DNA from: JBDKFK01 sp039798745 | GTDB lineage: Bacteria; Patescibacteriota; Microgenomatia; UBA1406; GWC2-37-13 | Direction of reading: 5' to 3' | Assembly: GCA_039798745.1 (NCBI GenBank) | Contig: JBDKFK010000006.1 | Span: 3,052-67,051 of the forward strand | DNA: 64,000 nucleotides | Shown: positions 21,481 to 30,384 of the stretch, in pieces | Numbering within the stretch: position 1 is the first letter of the stretch | Layout: every line of letters begins with the position of its first letter | Made by a program: the position numbers and the translations under genes | Notes under the pieces: generated by a model | Database searches by the model: none | What the model was told of the DNA's origin: nothing | What the model saw: only the letters and a program-made list of their open reading frames with translations

Positions 21481-21825
21481 ATGGTACGTGTTAAAGGCGG
21501 AATGACAACAAGACGCAAGCATAAAAAGACGCTTAAACTGGCATCCGGATACTGGATGTCACGCAGTAAACAGATAAAGAAAGCAAAAGAAGCCGTACTC
21601 CATGCTGCCGAATACTCCTTCCTGGGAAGAAAGAGACGAAAACGCGATTTTCGGAGTCTGTGGATAGTAAGAATGAATGCCGCTCTTCGAAAAATCGGCA
21701 TGACATATAGCACATTTATCCCTCTTCTGAAGAAAAACAATATTGAACTGGACAGAAAGGTGTTATCACAAGTAGCTGCGGAATTTCCTAGTGTTTTTGA
21801 AAAAATCGTTGCCAAGGTGAAATAA
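21481..21825 (+). CDS. rplT: 50S ribosomal protein L20
   Basis: 114 aa, standard length. The start VRVKGGMTTRRKHKKTLKLASGYWMSR and later FLGRKRRKRDFRSLWIVRMNAALR match L20. It binds 23S rRNA early in 50S assembly and in other bacteria represses the infC-rpmI-rplT mRNA. A promoter-like extended -10 precedes it. Confidence 0.95.
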   Translation: MVRVKGGMTTRRKHKKTLKLASGYWMSRSKQIKKAKEAVLHAAEYSFLGRKRRKRDFRSLWIVRMNAALRKIGMTYSTFIPLLKKNNIELDRKVLSQVAAEFPSVFEKIVAKVK

Positions 21826-21872
21826 GCTTATCTCATCTTGCATCCGCACCCCCTCTCTGGTTCAATATATAT

Positions 21873-22919
21873 ATGAAGGACATAGAGAATCTTCTTACTA
21901 CATTTCGTGACCGCCTTCACGGCATTCAATCACTACACGATCTTGAACAACTTACCATAGCCTATCTTGGACGACAAGGTGTAGTGAATGATCATATGCA
22001 GAAGCTTAAAGACCTTGCTCCCGATGAAAAGAAAGAATTTGGAAAACGCATGAACGAAGCAAAAAAACATATAGAGATAGCTCTTCAGGAAAAAAAATCG
22101 GCGATCATGGCCAGAGATGAGTCTGAACACACCGTCGACATAACACTCCCCGGTACTGCGTATCCACGAGGTAGTCTTCATCTGGTTACCTACGCCGTAG
22201 AAGAAATAACCCGCATCTTCAGCCGTCTGGGCTTTATACGGGTAACCTACCCGGAAGTGGAGTGGGAATACTTCGCCTTCGATTCGCTGAATATGCCAAA
22301 AAACCATCCCGGCCGTGATGATTTTGAAACCTTCTTTGTAAACGGAGCACCCGACCCCAACTACGGTAAAATGATAATGTCACCCCATACATCATCCGGA
22401 CAAGTACGTGAAATGATGCGGGTAAAACAACCTCCTATACGAATGATAAGCATTGGCAAATGCTACCGGCCAAACTGGAGTACTAAACATGTGCCCATGT
22501 TCCACCAGTTCGAATCGCTCTGCGTGGATCGCGGCATTAACATAACCAACCTCAAAGGCACCATAGATTATTTTGTAAAAGAATTTTTCGGTGAACACCG
22601 TGAAACACGTCTGAGACCTCATCACTTTCAGTTTACTGAGCCCTCATTTGAGGTAGATATAACCTGCGATGTCTGCGGCGGCAGCGGAGAGATCGATGGT
22701 GCAAAATGCAAGGTATGTAAACAGGGATGGCTGGAGCTTGCAGGAGCAGGAATGGTACATCCCAATGTACTCAAAGAAGGGGGTATAAACCCCGACGAGT
22801 ATAGTGGTTGGGCGTTTGCGTTTGGCCTGGAGCGCATTATGATGATGAAAGAGGGGTTGAAACTGGATGATATGCGAGTGCTCTATAGTGGTGATATACG
22901 ATTTCTGGAACAGTTTTAA
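21873..22919 (+). CDS. pheS: Phenylalanyl-tRNA synthetase alpha subunit
   Basis: 348 aa. N-terminal coiled coil (residues 1-85) that binds tRNA, then the class II catalytic core: motif 2 around MISIGKCYRPNWSTKHVPMF and motif 3 GWAFAFGLERIMMMKEG. CDVCGGSGEIDGAKCKVCK is a four-Cys zinc-ribbon insertion, an unusual feature for PheS but seen in some lineages. The start follows an AT-rich stretch with no Shine-Dalgarno site. pheT follows after 2 nt. Confidence 0.95.
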   Translation: MKDIENLLTTFRDRLHGIQSLHDLEQLTIAYLGRQGVVNDHMQKLKDLAPDEKKEFGKRMNEAKKHIEIALQEKKSAIMARDESEHTVDITLPGTAYPRGSLHLVTYAVEEITRIFSRLGFIRVTYPEVEWEYFAFDSLNMPKNHPGRDDFETFFVNGAPDPNYGKMIMSPHTSSGQVREMMRVKQPPIRMISIGKCYRPNWSTKHVPMFHQFESLCVDRGINITNLKGTIDYFVKEFFGEHRETRLRPHHFQFTEPSFEVDITCDVCGGSGEIDGAKCKVCKQGWLELAGAGMVHPNVLKEGGINPDEYSGWAFAFGLERIMMMKEGLKLDDMRVLYSGDIRFLEQF

Positions 22920-22921
22920 CT

Positions 22922-24922
22922 ATGAATATAAAAATAACATACAAATGGTTACTCGATTATCTGGCTACCGATGCCAGCGCATATGAGCTGCAAAAATATC
23001 TGTCACTCTGCGGACCTTCTGTGGAGACCGTTGAAAAAGTAGGCGATGACTATGTCCTTGATATAGAGATAACTTCAAACAGAGTAGATATGGCCTCGGT
23101 CTATGGCATAGCGCAGGAAGCACTGGCCATACTACCTCAGTTTGGAAAAAGCGCGAAGATAATGCTAAATCCTCTTGATAAATACCGTCTTAATTTTGTA
23201 ACCCGTGAACTGGGCGCCGAACTTCCACTTCATGTGAAAATAGAGAACCAACATCTTGTTTCACGGTTTACTACTGTCATTCTGGATAATGTAACAGTCG
23301 GACCATCGCCGGAGTTTATGAAAAAACGACTGGAACAATGTGACGTGCGATCTATTAACAATGTGGTTGATATATCCAACTATCTCATGCTTTCACTAGG
23401 GCAGCCGACACACATGTTTGATTATGACAAGATTGGAAAGGCCACGATGATACTTCGGGAAAGCAAACAGGGTGAAAAAATAACCACCCTTGACGGAAAA
23501 GAATTTGAGTTACCAGGCGCAGATATAGTAATAGAAGATGGTGACGGCAATCTCATAGATCTTTGCGGTATCATGGGCGGCCAAAACTCTGCAGTAACCG
23601 AAGACACAAAACGGGTTGTATTGTTTGTACAGACCTATGACAAAGTACGTATACGAAGAACCTCAATGACAACCGGACAGCGCTCCATGGCCGCAACCTA
23701 TTTTGAAAAAGACCTCGATGAAGAACGGGTAATACCAACGCTCGTATATGGCCTCGAACTTCTGGAGCACCATGCAAACGCCAGGCAGGCGTCTCCGCTC
23801 CAAGATATATATCCAGATCCCTCACCTACCAAAACAGTTACTATCTCGGCAGCTGAAATACGCAAAGTGATGGGCGTTGAGTTAGAGGACGACCGTATTG
23901 CCATGATTCTGGAAAACCTCGGATTTGAGGTTAAAAATTTTGCGGGTAACTATGAAATTACGGTGCCTTCGTGGAGAAAAAATGATATTGCTCTGAAAGA
24001 GGATATCGTCGAAGAAGTAGCCCGTGTATACGGATACCACAATCTACCCAACACAATCCAGCCGACAGTTTATGTGAAACAGCCAAAAGAGCTTGATCTA
24101 CTTTTCCATTATCAGCTAAAAATAAAGGATTTACTTAAAAATGTAGGACTGCATGAGGTCATGAACTACTCTATGATATCCAAAGAACTCATAGATACGC
24201 TAGGATACAGCGATCAGGAGCATCTATTTCTCACAAATACAATTTCTGAAGAAATAAAGTATCTTCGCCGATCTCTCCTGCCGTCGTTTGTAAAAATAAT
24301 GAAGGAAAATGAGGGCAGACGTGAAAACCTCAAATACTTTGAGATAGCCAAAACCTATATTCCCCGCAAAACAGGACTACCCGCAGAAGAATTTTGTCTG
24401 GCAATAGGCGTAAACACAAGTTTTTGGGATCTAAAAGGGATACTGGATCTTCTCATAGATGAACTGCATATAGAGAATGTAACGGTTAGAAACGGCACAA
24501 ACCCGCTCTTCGCGGATAATATGCAGGGCGAGATGGTAACAGGAAATAAAGTTCTGGGAACATTTGGAAAACTAAAGCCGGTATATAAGGACCGGGTAGA
24601 GCTTACAAAGGATATTTATCTGGCAGAGCTCGCGTTTACACCATTCATAGAAAAAGCAAAATTGCTTCCCACCTACGTGCCTCCGATCGCATATAGTGTT
24701 ATAAAACTTGACCTTACACTACAGCAAAGCAAGAATCTAGGTTATGCTGAACTTGAAGCTCTGGCTTACAAAACATCGTATCTGCTACGCTCTGTGGAGC
24801 TGATAGACCGGTATAACGATAAACTTACGCTGCGTTTTTATTTCGGGGCGACCGACCGGAATATAACCGAAGGAGACGCAAAGATGGAACTGGCTCGCAT
24901 TAATACATTATTAAAATCATGA
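22922..24922 (+). CDS. pheT: Phenylalanyl-tRNA synthetase beta subunit, short form
   Basis: 666 aa against about 790 usually. The first 45 residues (B1, ITYKWLLDYL) run straight into VLDIEITSNRVDMASVYGIAQE, so the EMAP/OB-fold tRNA-binding domain (B2) normally inserted here is absent. The B3/B4 editing module, B5 and the catalytic-like module follow, and the C-terminal FDX-ACB anticodon-binding domain (YSVIKLDLTLQQSKN...LTLRFYFG) is present. Together with PheS it forms the heterotetramer that charges tRNA-Phe. The following NUDIX gene overlaps by ATGA. Confidence 0.95.
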   Translation: MNIKITYKWLLDYLATDASAYELQKYLSLCGPSVETVEKVGDDYVLDIEITSNRVDMASVYGIAQEALAILPQFGKSAKIMLNPLDKYRLNFVTRELGAELPLHVKIENQHLVSRFTTVILDNVTVGPSPEFMKKRLEQCDVRSINNVVDISNYLMLSLGQPTHMFDYDKIGKATMILRESKQGEKITTLDGKEFELPGADIVIEDGDGNLIDLCGIMGGQNSAVTEDTKRVVLFVQTYDKVRIRRTSMTTGQRSMAATYFEKDLDEERVIPTLVYGLELLEHHANARQASPLQDIYPDPSPTKTVTISAAEIRKVMGVELEDDRIAMILENLGFEVKNFAGNYEITVPSWRKNDIALKEDIVEEVARVYGYHNLPNTIQPTVYVKQPKELDLLFHYQLKIKDLLKNVGLHEVMNYSMISKELIDTLGYSDQEHLFLTNTISEEIKYLRRSLLPSFVKIMKENEGRRENLKYFEIAKTYIPRKTGLPAEEFCLAIGVNTSFWDLKGILDLLIDELHIENVTVRNGTNPLFADNMQGEMVTGNKVLGTFGKLKPVYKDRVELTKDIYLAELAFTPFIEKAKLLPTYVPPIAYSVIKLDLTLQQSKNLGYAELEALAYKTSYLLRSVELIDRYNDKLTLRFYFGATDRNITEGDAKMELARINTLLKS

Positions 24923-25425
24923 CTATGTTGGATAAATTTTTAGTAATACTGGCAGTAGCCGCGTTTATACAGCGCGAGGATGGACGGATTCTGATTGTTA
25001 AAAAATCAAAAGAGGAAAAGGTAGATGGGGGTCTCTGGACAGTGCCCGGAGGAAAAGTCGATCCCGATGAGCATATTATTGCCGCGCTGAAACGTGAAAC
25101 AAAAGAAGAGTGCAATCTGGATATAGAGAGTTATGGCTGGCTAAATGAAGATGTATTTGAAAGTGGCGGTAAATATTTTCATGGACATCATTTTATCTGC
25201 AGTGTGTCCAACCCAGAAGATGTTAAGCTTGAGAAAAAACTGCTCGAGTTTCAGTGGGTAAACGGCGAGGAACTAGGCGCCTACGAATTTCACCCGAATA
25301 TTCGTAAGGAACTGGAGTATATTTTGTCCGACGATAGCTGCTGTGGTGACGAAGGTGAATGTGCCCATGGTGAAGAAGAGTGCTGTGGAGGAGTAGGCGG
25401 CGAAGGGTGCCATTGCGGAAAATAA
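24919..25425 (+). CDS. NUDIX hydrolase with a Cys-rich metal-binding-like tail
   Basis: 168 aa. The ATG overlaps the pheT stop (ATGA). The NUDIX box GGKVDPDEHIIAALKRETKE fits GX5EX7REUXEE well, with the ending CN in place of the usual Gly. The last ~32 residues (from SCCGDEGECAHGEEECC) hold seven Cys and two His with many Gly/Glu, like the metal-binding tails of SlyD-type proteins. The combination suggests a metal-linked nucleotide hydrolase or a metal store; substrate unknown. Confidence 0.8.
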   Translation: MTMLDKFLVILAVAAFIQREDGRILIVKKSKEEKVDGGLWTVPGGKVDPDEHIIAALKRETKEECNLDIESYGWLNEDVFESGGKYFHGHHFICSVSNPEDVKLEKKLLEFQWVNGEELGAYEFHPNIRKELEYILSDDSCCGDEGECAHGEEECCGGVGGEGCHCGK

Positions 25426-25428
25426 CAT

Positions 25429-25935
25429 ATGGAAAAAATAGATATACTCGATGAAAACATGAATGTCCTCTACGCGTGCGACAAAAGCGAGGCGCACGAA
25501 AAGGGGTTGTTGCATGCCACCGTGATAGCCGAAGTGCACACCTCAAAAGGCGAGTGGATGCTGGTAAAACAGGCAGATAATAAACAGGATCCGGGACAGT
25601 ATGTATCACCTGTGGGAGGTCATGTCGGATCAGGAGAATCAATAGAAGATGCTCTGAGACGCGAAACAGAGGAAGAGATAGGTCTAAAGAACTTTACGTA
25701 TAAACAGGTAGGAAAAGCTATATTTAACCGACAAGTACGAAACCATCAGGAACATCATTACTTTGTAGTCTATGAGCTCTATACGGATGAAAAACCTGTG
25801 CTCAACGATGAATCAGTAGCGTATGAATACTTTTCAACCGAAGAGTTGAAAAAACAGTATAAAGAGAGTCCAAAAAAATTTGGCGACGCCTTTCATTTTG
25901 TGGTAGAAACCTTCTATAAAGATCTGCTTACATAA
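25429..25935 (+). CDS. NUDIX hydrolase, isopentenyl-diphosphate-isomerase-like
   Basis: 168 aa. The start MEKIDILDENMNVLYACDKSEAHEKGLLHATV, with an early EAHEKGLLH segment, is typical of IPP-isomerase-like NUDIX proteins, followed by the NUDIX box GGHVGSGESIEDALRRETEE. Last gene of the thrS-pheT operon; it follows the previous NUDIX gene by 3 nt. A GC-rich hairpin at 25944 ends the unit. Confidence 0.85.
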   Translation: MEKIDILDENMNVLYACDKSEAHEKGLLHATVIAEVHTSKGEWMLVKQADNKQDPGQYVSPVGGHVGSGESIEDALRRETEEEIGLKNFTYKQVGKAIFNRQVRNHQEHHYFVVYELYTDEKPVLNDESVAYEYFSTEELKKQYKESPKKFGDAFHFVVETFYKDLLT

Positions 25936-25943
25936 AGTTAAGC

Positions 25944-25967
25944 GGGACCGGTGTAAACACCGGCCCC
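25944..25967. terminator. GC-rich convergent terminator hairpin
   Basis: GGG+CCGGTGT pairs with ACACCGG+CCC around a 2-nt loop (one bulge). It lies between the NUDIX operon end and the convergent gene ending at 26045; a second small hairpin AGACC/GGTCT lies at about 25998-26014. Confidence 0.75.
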
Positions 25968-26044
25968 ACTGGACATATACATGGCATCTGAGCAGACCAG
26001 CGAATGGTCTACACTAATGCCGGATATGATACCCTTGCCGAAAA

Positions 26045-26632
26045 CTACCGCGACATACGGCCGCGGCGACGCACAAGCATCTCGATCACATCGACGAGAT
26101 CGTGATACTCCATGCGAAACTCGCATCGCTCATAATCATTATCCTCGAAAGAAAAATCGAACGGCAATGTGAGCACCACATCCGGAGATCGTTCGAGATC
26201 CCAAGTTGCGGTTACCGCGCGGCGATGATCCATACGGAACACACCCAGACTGAGTGCGGTCCGTGAGATCGACATCGAAGCGGTTCCGGCGCGCTTTGAG
26301 AGCGCGTGTTGAAACCGATCGAGCTGAGATGAGTTGATCACAAATCGTAGGCTGTGCTGCTTGGGCGCAGCGTTCTCAATCGACTGCTCCAGTTCTAGAT
26401 GGAGCAGAAGAATTTTGCCCGCGCTGTCGTGATCAAGTTGCAGGGTAAGATGCCCGCACAACATGTGAACTTCGTCCTGAGACGTGAGCTGGATAAGCTC
26501 CTCGAGGCCAGGGCCGACTGCGTCGGCATAGGCCTGATCGAGAGCGTCAAGCTCTACATCGGGGACATCATCTTCGTCGAACGGGGGTTCGGCGTACACA
26601 CGAAACAGGGGCAGAACGATCCTCATCTGCAT
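26045..26632 (-). CDS. Hypothetical protein of the SD-led accessory class
   Basis: 195 aa, soluble. The start is the first ATG, 7 nt after AAAGGAG; a second ATG two codons later is less well placed. An acidic stretch (FDEDDVPDVELDAL) follows the N-terminal strand; the rest is mixed strand and helix, ending in a basic tail. No family recognised. GC-rich codon use resembles the genes at 14.5-16.4 kb. The extended -10, long leader and 14-nt leader motif tie it to the gene at 15002. Confidence 0.6.
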   Translation of the reverse strand: MQMRIVLPLFRVYAEPPFDEDDVPDVELDALDQAYADAVGPGLEELIQLTSQDEVHMLCGHLTLQLDHDSAGKILLLHLELEQSIENAAPKQHSLRFVINSSQLDRFQHALSKRAGTASMSISRTALSLGVFRMDHRRAVTATWDLERSPDVVLTLPFDFSFEDNDYERCEFRMEYHDLVDVIEMLVRRRGRMSR

Positions 26633-26743
26633 GTGGTGGCTCCTTTCATAATAACCGATACTACGTTCCCGTTGCGGGAACAGAGGATGGATAGAGGAAA
26701 GTGCCGGGGGGCCTTTTGCAAAGGTACGAACAGAATTATAACA
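26633..26743 (-). promoter_or_regulatory. Extended -10 promoter and leader with shared motif
   Basis: Minus strand: TGTTATAAT (26743-26735), then TCGTACCTTTGCAA close to the expected +1, matching the leader at 14952-14965 over 14 nt and continuing with AG and CCCC in both. CCTTT/AAAGG can form a small hairpin. A GTTCCCG/CGGGAAC hairpin follows at about 26665-26681 before the AAAGGAG site. Confidence 0.65.
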
Positions 26744-26820
26744 TATTATAAGTCATACATAAACAGTATGTACTACCTCTCTTCATCTTAAAAATGAGCA
26801 ATATTAGCTATAATATGATC

Positions 26821-27729
26821 ATGAACTATAATCCTCAACTTGTCTCGTTTGTGAGTACGGATAATCTCAAACTTCCGGGATTACTGTATGAAGCAGAAAA
26901 CCAGTCTAAATCTGTTCTTCTCTATCTGCATGGAAACGGGAGTTCCTCGGTTTTTTATAACGCCAAATATATGAATATTATGGCTGAAACTCTGAATAGA
27001 AGAAACATTTCATTTTTTCCGTTTAATAATAGGGGAGCGCACTATATAAAAACACTGAAGCGCGAGACAAACGGTGTGGTAGAACGACTTATGTACGGGA
27101 CAGCATACGAGCTAATAAAAGACTGTATCTACGATATTGACGGAGCGTTATCATACCTGCTTACCCGCGGATATACCACATTCTATCTTGCAGGTATGTC
27201 AACAGGTGCCAATAAAATATGCGTGTATAACAAATACAAACCCGATAACCCGATCCGTAAATATATTCTGTTGAGCGGAGGAGATGATACCGGGCTATAC
27301 TATGACGCTCTGGGAAAAGATCTATTTTATAAAGCTCTCAGTGAAAGTCACAATGCAACTGCCAACGGACGCGGCATGGAGATGGTTTCGCGCGAAATGG
27401 TAGACTATCCATTTTCGAATCAGTCTTTATACGATACTATTAACCCTGACGGCGATTACAATATATTTCCGTTCAACGAAACAATGCATAACCTAGGGCT
27501 TTCAAAAAAGAAACTATTTTCTGAGTTTGCGGCGATAACCAAACCTATGCTGGTGGTGTATGGAGAAGTTGATGAGTACTGCTATGGAAATGTACCTGCG
27601 TGTGTGGAGATACTCAAAAAACATACTGCAGGGAAACAGAATAGTACATATGCCATAATCCCGCAGGCCGATCACGGCTTTACCGGAAAAGAACAGGAAC
27701 AGGCAGATTTGATAGCTGCGTGGTTATAA
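26821..27729 (+). CDS. Alpha/beta hydrolase
   Basis: 302 aa from the ATG at 26821, 6 nt after TATAAT; upstream in-frame ATGs would overlap the -10. YLHGNGSSS is the oxyanion-hole region, LAGMSTGANKI the nucleophile elbow with Ser (G-M-S-T-G), VVYGEVDEYC holds the Asp, and DHGF the catalytic His. Single-domain serine hydrolase; substrate unknown. Confidence 0.8.
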   Translation: MNYNPQLVSFVSTDNLKLPGLLYEAENQSKSVLLYLHGNGSSSVFYNAKYMNIMAETLNRRNISFFPFNNRGAHYIKTLKRETNGVVERLMYGTAYELIKDCIYDIDGALSYLLTRGYTTFYLAGMSTGANKICVYNKYKPDNPIRKYILLSGGDDTGLYYDALGKDLFYKALSESHNATANGRGMEMVSREMVDYPFSNQSLYDTINPDGDYNIFPFNETMHNLGLSKKKLFSEFAAITKPMLVVYGEVDEYCYGNVPACVEILKKHTAGKQNSTYAIIPQADHGFTGKEQEQADLIAAWL

Positions 27730-27760
27730 GCCACAACACGAGGTATAATATCAACTACGT

Positions 27761-29467
27761 ATGATGAAACATGTATTTGCGAAACTGGCGGATACGAAAA
27801 CATCAAAACTAAGACTGGGGATACTCCTTCTTTGCATCTTCATATTTTTGGTTCATAGCTCTTATATATTTAATACATTTGTCTGGCTTGATCACGGAGA
27901 TATAGAAGGTGCACGGGCTCTTGTGCCCTTTAACGGACTCGTCACTGCCTTTCTTCAGCGCTTTGGTGAAACAAGTTTTTACAGACCACTTGTCTCGGTC
28001 GCGCATTTGATTGATGCCACGCTGTATGGACTATGGGCGCCGGGATTTCATATCACAAATATACTGTGGCACATAGCAGCCGCGGTGGCAGCTCCGCTGT
28101 TTATTTCGGCATTTTTTCCGCTCTCTGTACTGGAATTTTTTATCGTGATGATTGTGTTTGGTGTACATCCGCTGTCATGGCTTCCTGTTGGGGCTATATC
28201 GTACAGGCAGGAAATAATGGTATCGGTGTTTACCTATCTTGCGGTATACCTGCACTCCCGAACCCGGATAACGGGCAGCAGACTATATGGAGTACTGACA
28301 CTAGTAACAATACTGTTAGCACTTTTTTCTAAAGAAACGGCCGTATTCTGGATACCTGCGTATATAGGAATATGGGAAATCTATAACCATGAACGTAACA
28401 AAATAATAATTATAAACCACACTGCATTTCTTGCGTCGGAAGGATTTGCGCTAGCATTGTACTGTCTATTACGCGTATACGCGGTACCAGAAATATGGAA
28501 AACACAGGGGCTGTCAGTATCACTTATGCAGATGGCATTTGCGAGATTATACGTAGTGGGTAGTGCGTTAGCCGGGCTAATACTACCCTTGAAACCAGCT
28601 CTAAGCGATGCGGTGCCGCTTATTCCCGGCCCTCATGCGTATGTTATGTTAGCTTTGGTGTGTATAGCATTGTACGGAACATATCTGAGGAAACATCCGC
28701 AGCTTAACAGCTGGAATCTGGCGTGTATTATGTTAGGAATTGCTTTGTTACCTGCCCTCAACCTCATACCGCTTCCACGGTTTAACTCTCCTCACTACGC
28801 CTATTTTGCTGTTCCGGTTGTCGGATTGTTCGCTGTACTTGCGATGCGTCAGAAAAAAATAACAAAGATAGTAATGATTGGACTGGTATTGTGGTTGATT
28901 GCCGCGTCTATCGTCACATATTCTTCGGGGCCTAGGTTTCATGACGATGTAACATTGTTTAAAGCCGAAGTACAACATGACCCTATGTTTCTGGAGGGGC
29001 AGTATTACCTGGGATATTATTACTGGCAGCATAAGGATTACAAAAGAGCAGAAACTTATTTTAAGGCCGCAATGCCTGATGACTATACATATGTGGCTTA
29101 TGTTGATAGATCGGCACTATATATAAACTACGCCGGTATACTCCTCATGCAGAACCGTCTTAAGGAAGCAGAACTGTATTTACAAAAATCACAACAGTAT
29201 TCGACACTCTCAATGAAACCATTGATCATATACAATTTGGCGCTAATTGCTTCCAAACAAAAAAACTATGATAAAGTCGCAAGGCTGCTTACTCAGAATG
29301 ATATACGATGGAACAGAGCTGAACCTCTCTTATTACAAGCAGACGCGTTGTACAGAATAGGTAAAAAGAAGGAGGCGATTGCGGTACTAAAAAAGAATCT
29401 GTCTCTGTTTAACAAAACGCAACAGACACTGGTACAGAAACTGATTGAGAGTGAAGCAACAAAATGA
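27761..29467 (+). CDS. Polytopic membrane protein with C-terminal TPR repeats (TMTC-like)
   Basis: 568 aa. About 11-12 hydrophobic segments to residue ~385, with TSFYRPLVSVAHLIDATLYG and PGFHITNILWHIAAA in the N-terminal half, the pattern of TMTC/GT-C mannosyl-type transferases. Residues ~400-565 contain tandem TPR motifs (QYYLGYYYWQHKDYKRAETYF and later). A role in protein O-glycosylation of surface proteins is plausible. TATAAT lies 11 nt upstream. Confidence 0.7.
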   Translation: MMKHVFAKLADTKTSKLRLGILLLCIFIFLVHSSYIFNTFVWLDHGDIEGARALVPFNGLVTAFLQRFGETSFYRPLVSVAHLIDATLYGLWAPGFHITNILWHIAAAVAAPLFISAFFPLSVLEFFIVMIVFGVHPLSWLPVGAISYRQEIMVSVFTYLAVYLHSRTRITGSRLYGVLTLVTILLALFSKETAVFWIPAYIGIWEIYNHERNKIIIINHTAFLASEGFALALYCLLRVYAVPEIWKTQGLSVSLMQMAFARLYVVGSALAGLILPLKPALSDAVPLIPGPHAYVMLALVCIALYGTYLRKHPQLNSWNLACIMLGIALLPALNLIPLPRFNSPHYAYFAVPVVGLFAVLAMRQKKITKIVMIGLVLWLIAASIVTYSSGPRFHDDVTLFKAEVQHDPMFLEGQYYLGYYYWQHKDYKRAETYFKAAMPDDYTYVAYVDRSALYINYAGILLMQNRLKEAELYLQKSQQYSTLSMKPLIIYNLALIASKQKNYDKVARLLTQNDIRWNRAEPLLLQADALYRIGKKKEAIAVLKKNLSLFNKTQQTLVQKLIESEATK

Positions 29468-29474
29468 TTTTATT

Positions 29475-29583
29475 TGTCATTGCGAGCGATCCTGCATACA
29501 GAGGATCGCGCGGCAATCTTTACAAGAAGATACCGTTACGTGTCAAGATTGCTTCGCTTCATGTTAGTATGCTCGCAATGACA
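29475..29583. repeat. Nested palindromic intergenic element (CATTGCGAGC type)
   Basis: 109 bp with perfect 13-bp terminal inverted repeats TGTCATTGCGAGC/GCTCGCAATGACA and inner repeats GCAATCTT/AAGATTGC. This terminal sequence is a known motif of short palindromic repeats in diverse bacteria. No ORF inside. Likely a transcribed, folding RNA in the 3' region of the upstream gene or a MITE-like relic. Confidence 0.8.
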
Positions 29584-29605
29584 TGAGTTATAATATACAT
29601 AACAT

Positions 29606-29974
29606 ATGAGTGGACAACGACTATACGGCGGGGCTATATGGACAAACCATGCCCTGGAACGGCTCGGACAACGCGGCCTCTCGCAGGATATTGCTTCACA
29701 GGCTTTTAACCACCCTGATGCCTCAATACCCGGTAAACAATCGGGAACAACAGAGTACACAAAACGTTTTGGCAAATCCATGGTAACCATAATAGCCACC
29801 CGCAACGATAAGAGAGAATGGCTTATACTGTCATGCTGGATCGATCCTCCGCTGCCTGGATCTATAGATGAGGGCAAAAAAGAAAAGTGGCTGGATTATC
29901 GCTCGGCATATAGTAAGGCGGGATTCTGGGGGAAATTATGGCTGGTACTGCTGAAACAACTTGGACTTAAATAA
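29606..29974 (+). CDS. DUF4258-like protein
   Basis: 122 aa. WTNHALERLGQRGLSQDIASQAF matches the H-A-x-E-R-x-x-x-R-G-I entry of DUF4258 proteins, small alpha/beta proteins that often occur in toxin-like contexts; no antitoxin partner is adjacent. A basic C-terminal helix follows. TATAAT lies 12 nt upstream of the ATG. Confidence 0.65.
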   Translation: MSGQRLYGGAIWTNHALERLGQRGLSQDIASQAFNHPDASIPGKQSGTTEYTKRFGKSMVTIIATRNDKREWLILSCWIDPPLPGSIDEGKKEKWLDYRSAYSKAGFWGKLWLVLLKQLGLK

Positions 29975-30026
29975 CGAACATATTATTGCAAAATAATAAA
30001 ATTAGGGATAAAGTAAATATATTAGT

Positions 30027-30356
30027 ATGGTATACATGTTGCTCAAATACCGGATAAAAGAAGGCGAACTTGAGACAGTAATCAAAAACATAAAAGATTT
30101 TTTATACGCTGTACATGAACAGGAACCGGATACCATACGGTATGAGGTGTTCCAGGAAAAAGATAAACTCACCTTTACCCACGTCATGCTATTTCGTGAT
30201 CAGACAGGAGAGCATTATCATAGTAACACCGCGCACTTTAAGGAGTTTGGCAATAATCTTTTACAGTACTGTGTGGAAGGTCCGACGTTTAGTGATCTTA
30301 TATTTATCGGGACAAGCGAAAACTTGGATTGGATGCAGTCACCCGATAGAGTATAA
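30027..30356 (+). CDS. Antibiotic-biosynthesis-monooxygenase (ABM)-domain protein
   Basis: 109 aa. Ferredoxin-like fold suggested by YRIKEGELETVIKNIKDFLYAVHEQEPDTIRYEVFQE, with GEHYHSNTAHFKEF as the second helix region; this resembles ABM-type small dimeric oxygenase or quinone-handling proteins. The ATG at 30027 or the one at 30036 may be the start. TATATT is near upstream. Confidence 0.7.
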   Translation: MVYMLLKYRIKEGELETVIKNIKDFLYAVHEQEPDTIRYEVFQEKDKLTFTHVMLFRDQTGEHYHSNTAHFKEFGNNLLQYCVEGPTFSDLIFIGTSENLDWMQSPDRV

Positions 30357-30384
30357 TTAATACGTTACAATTCTCAGTATTGTC

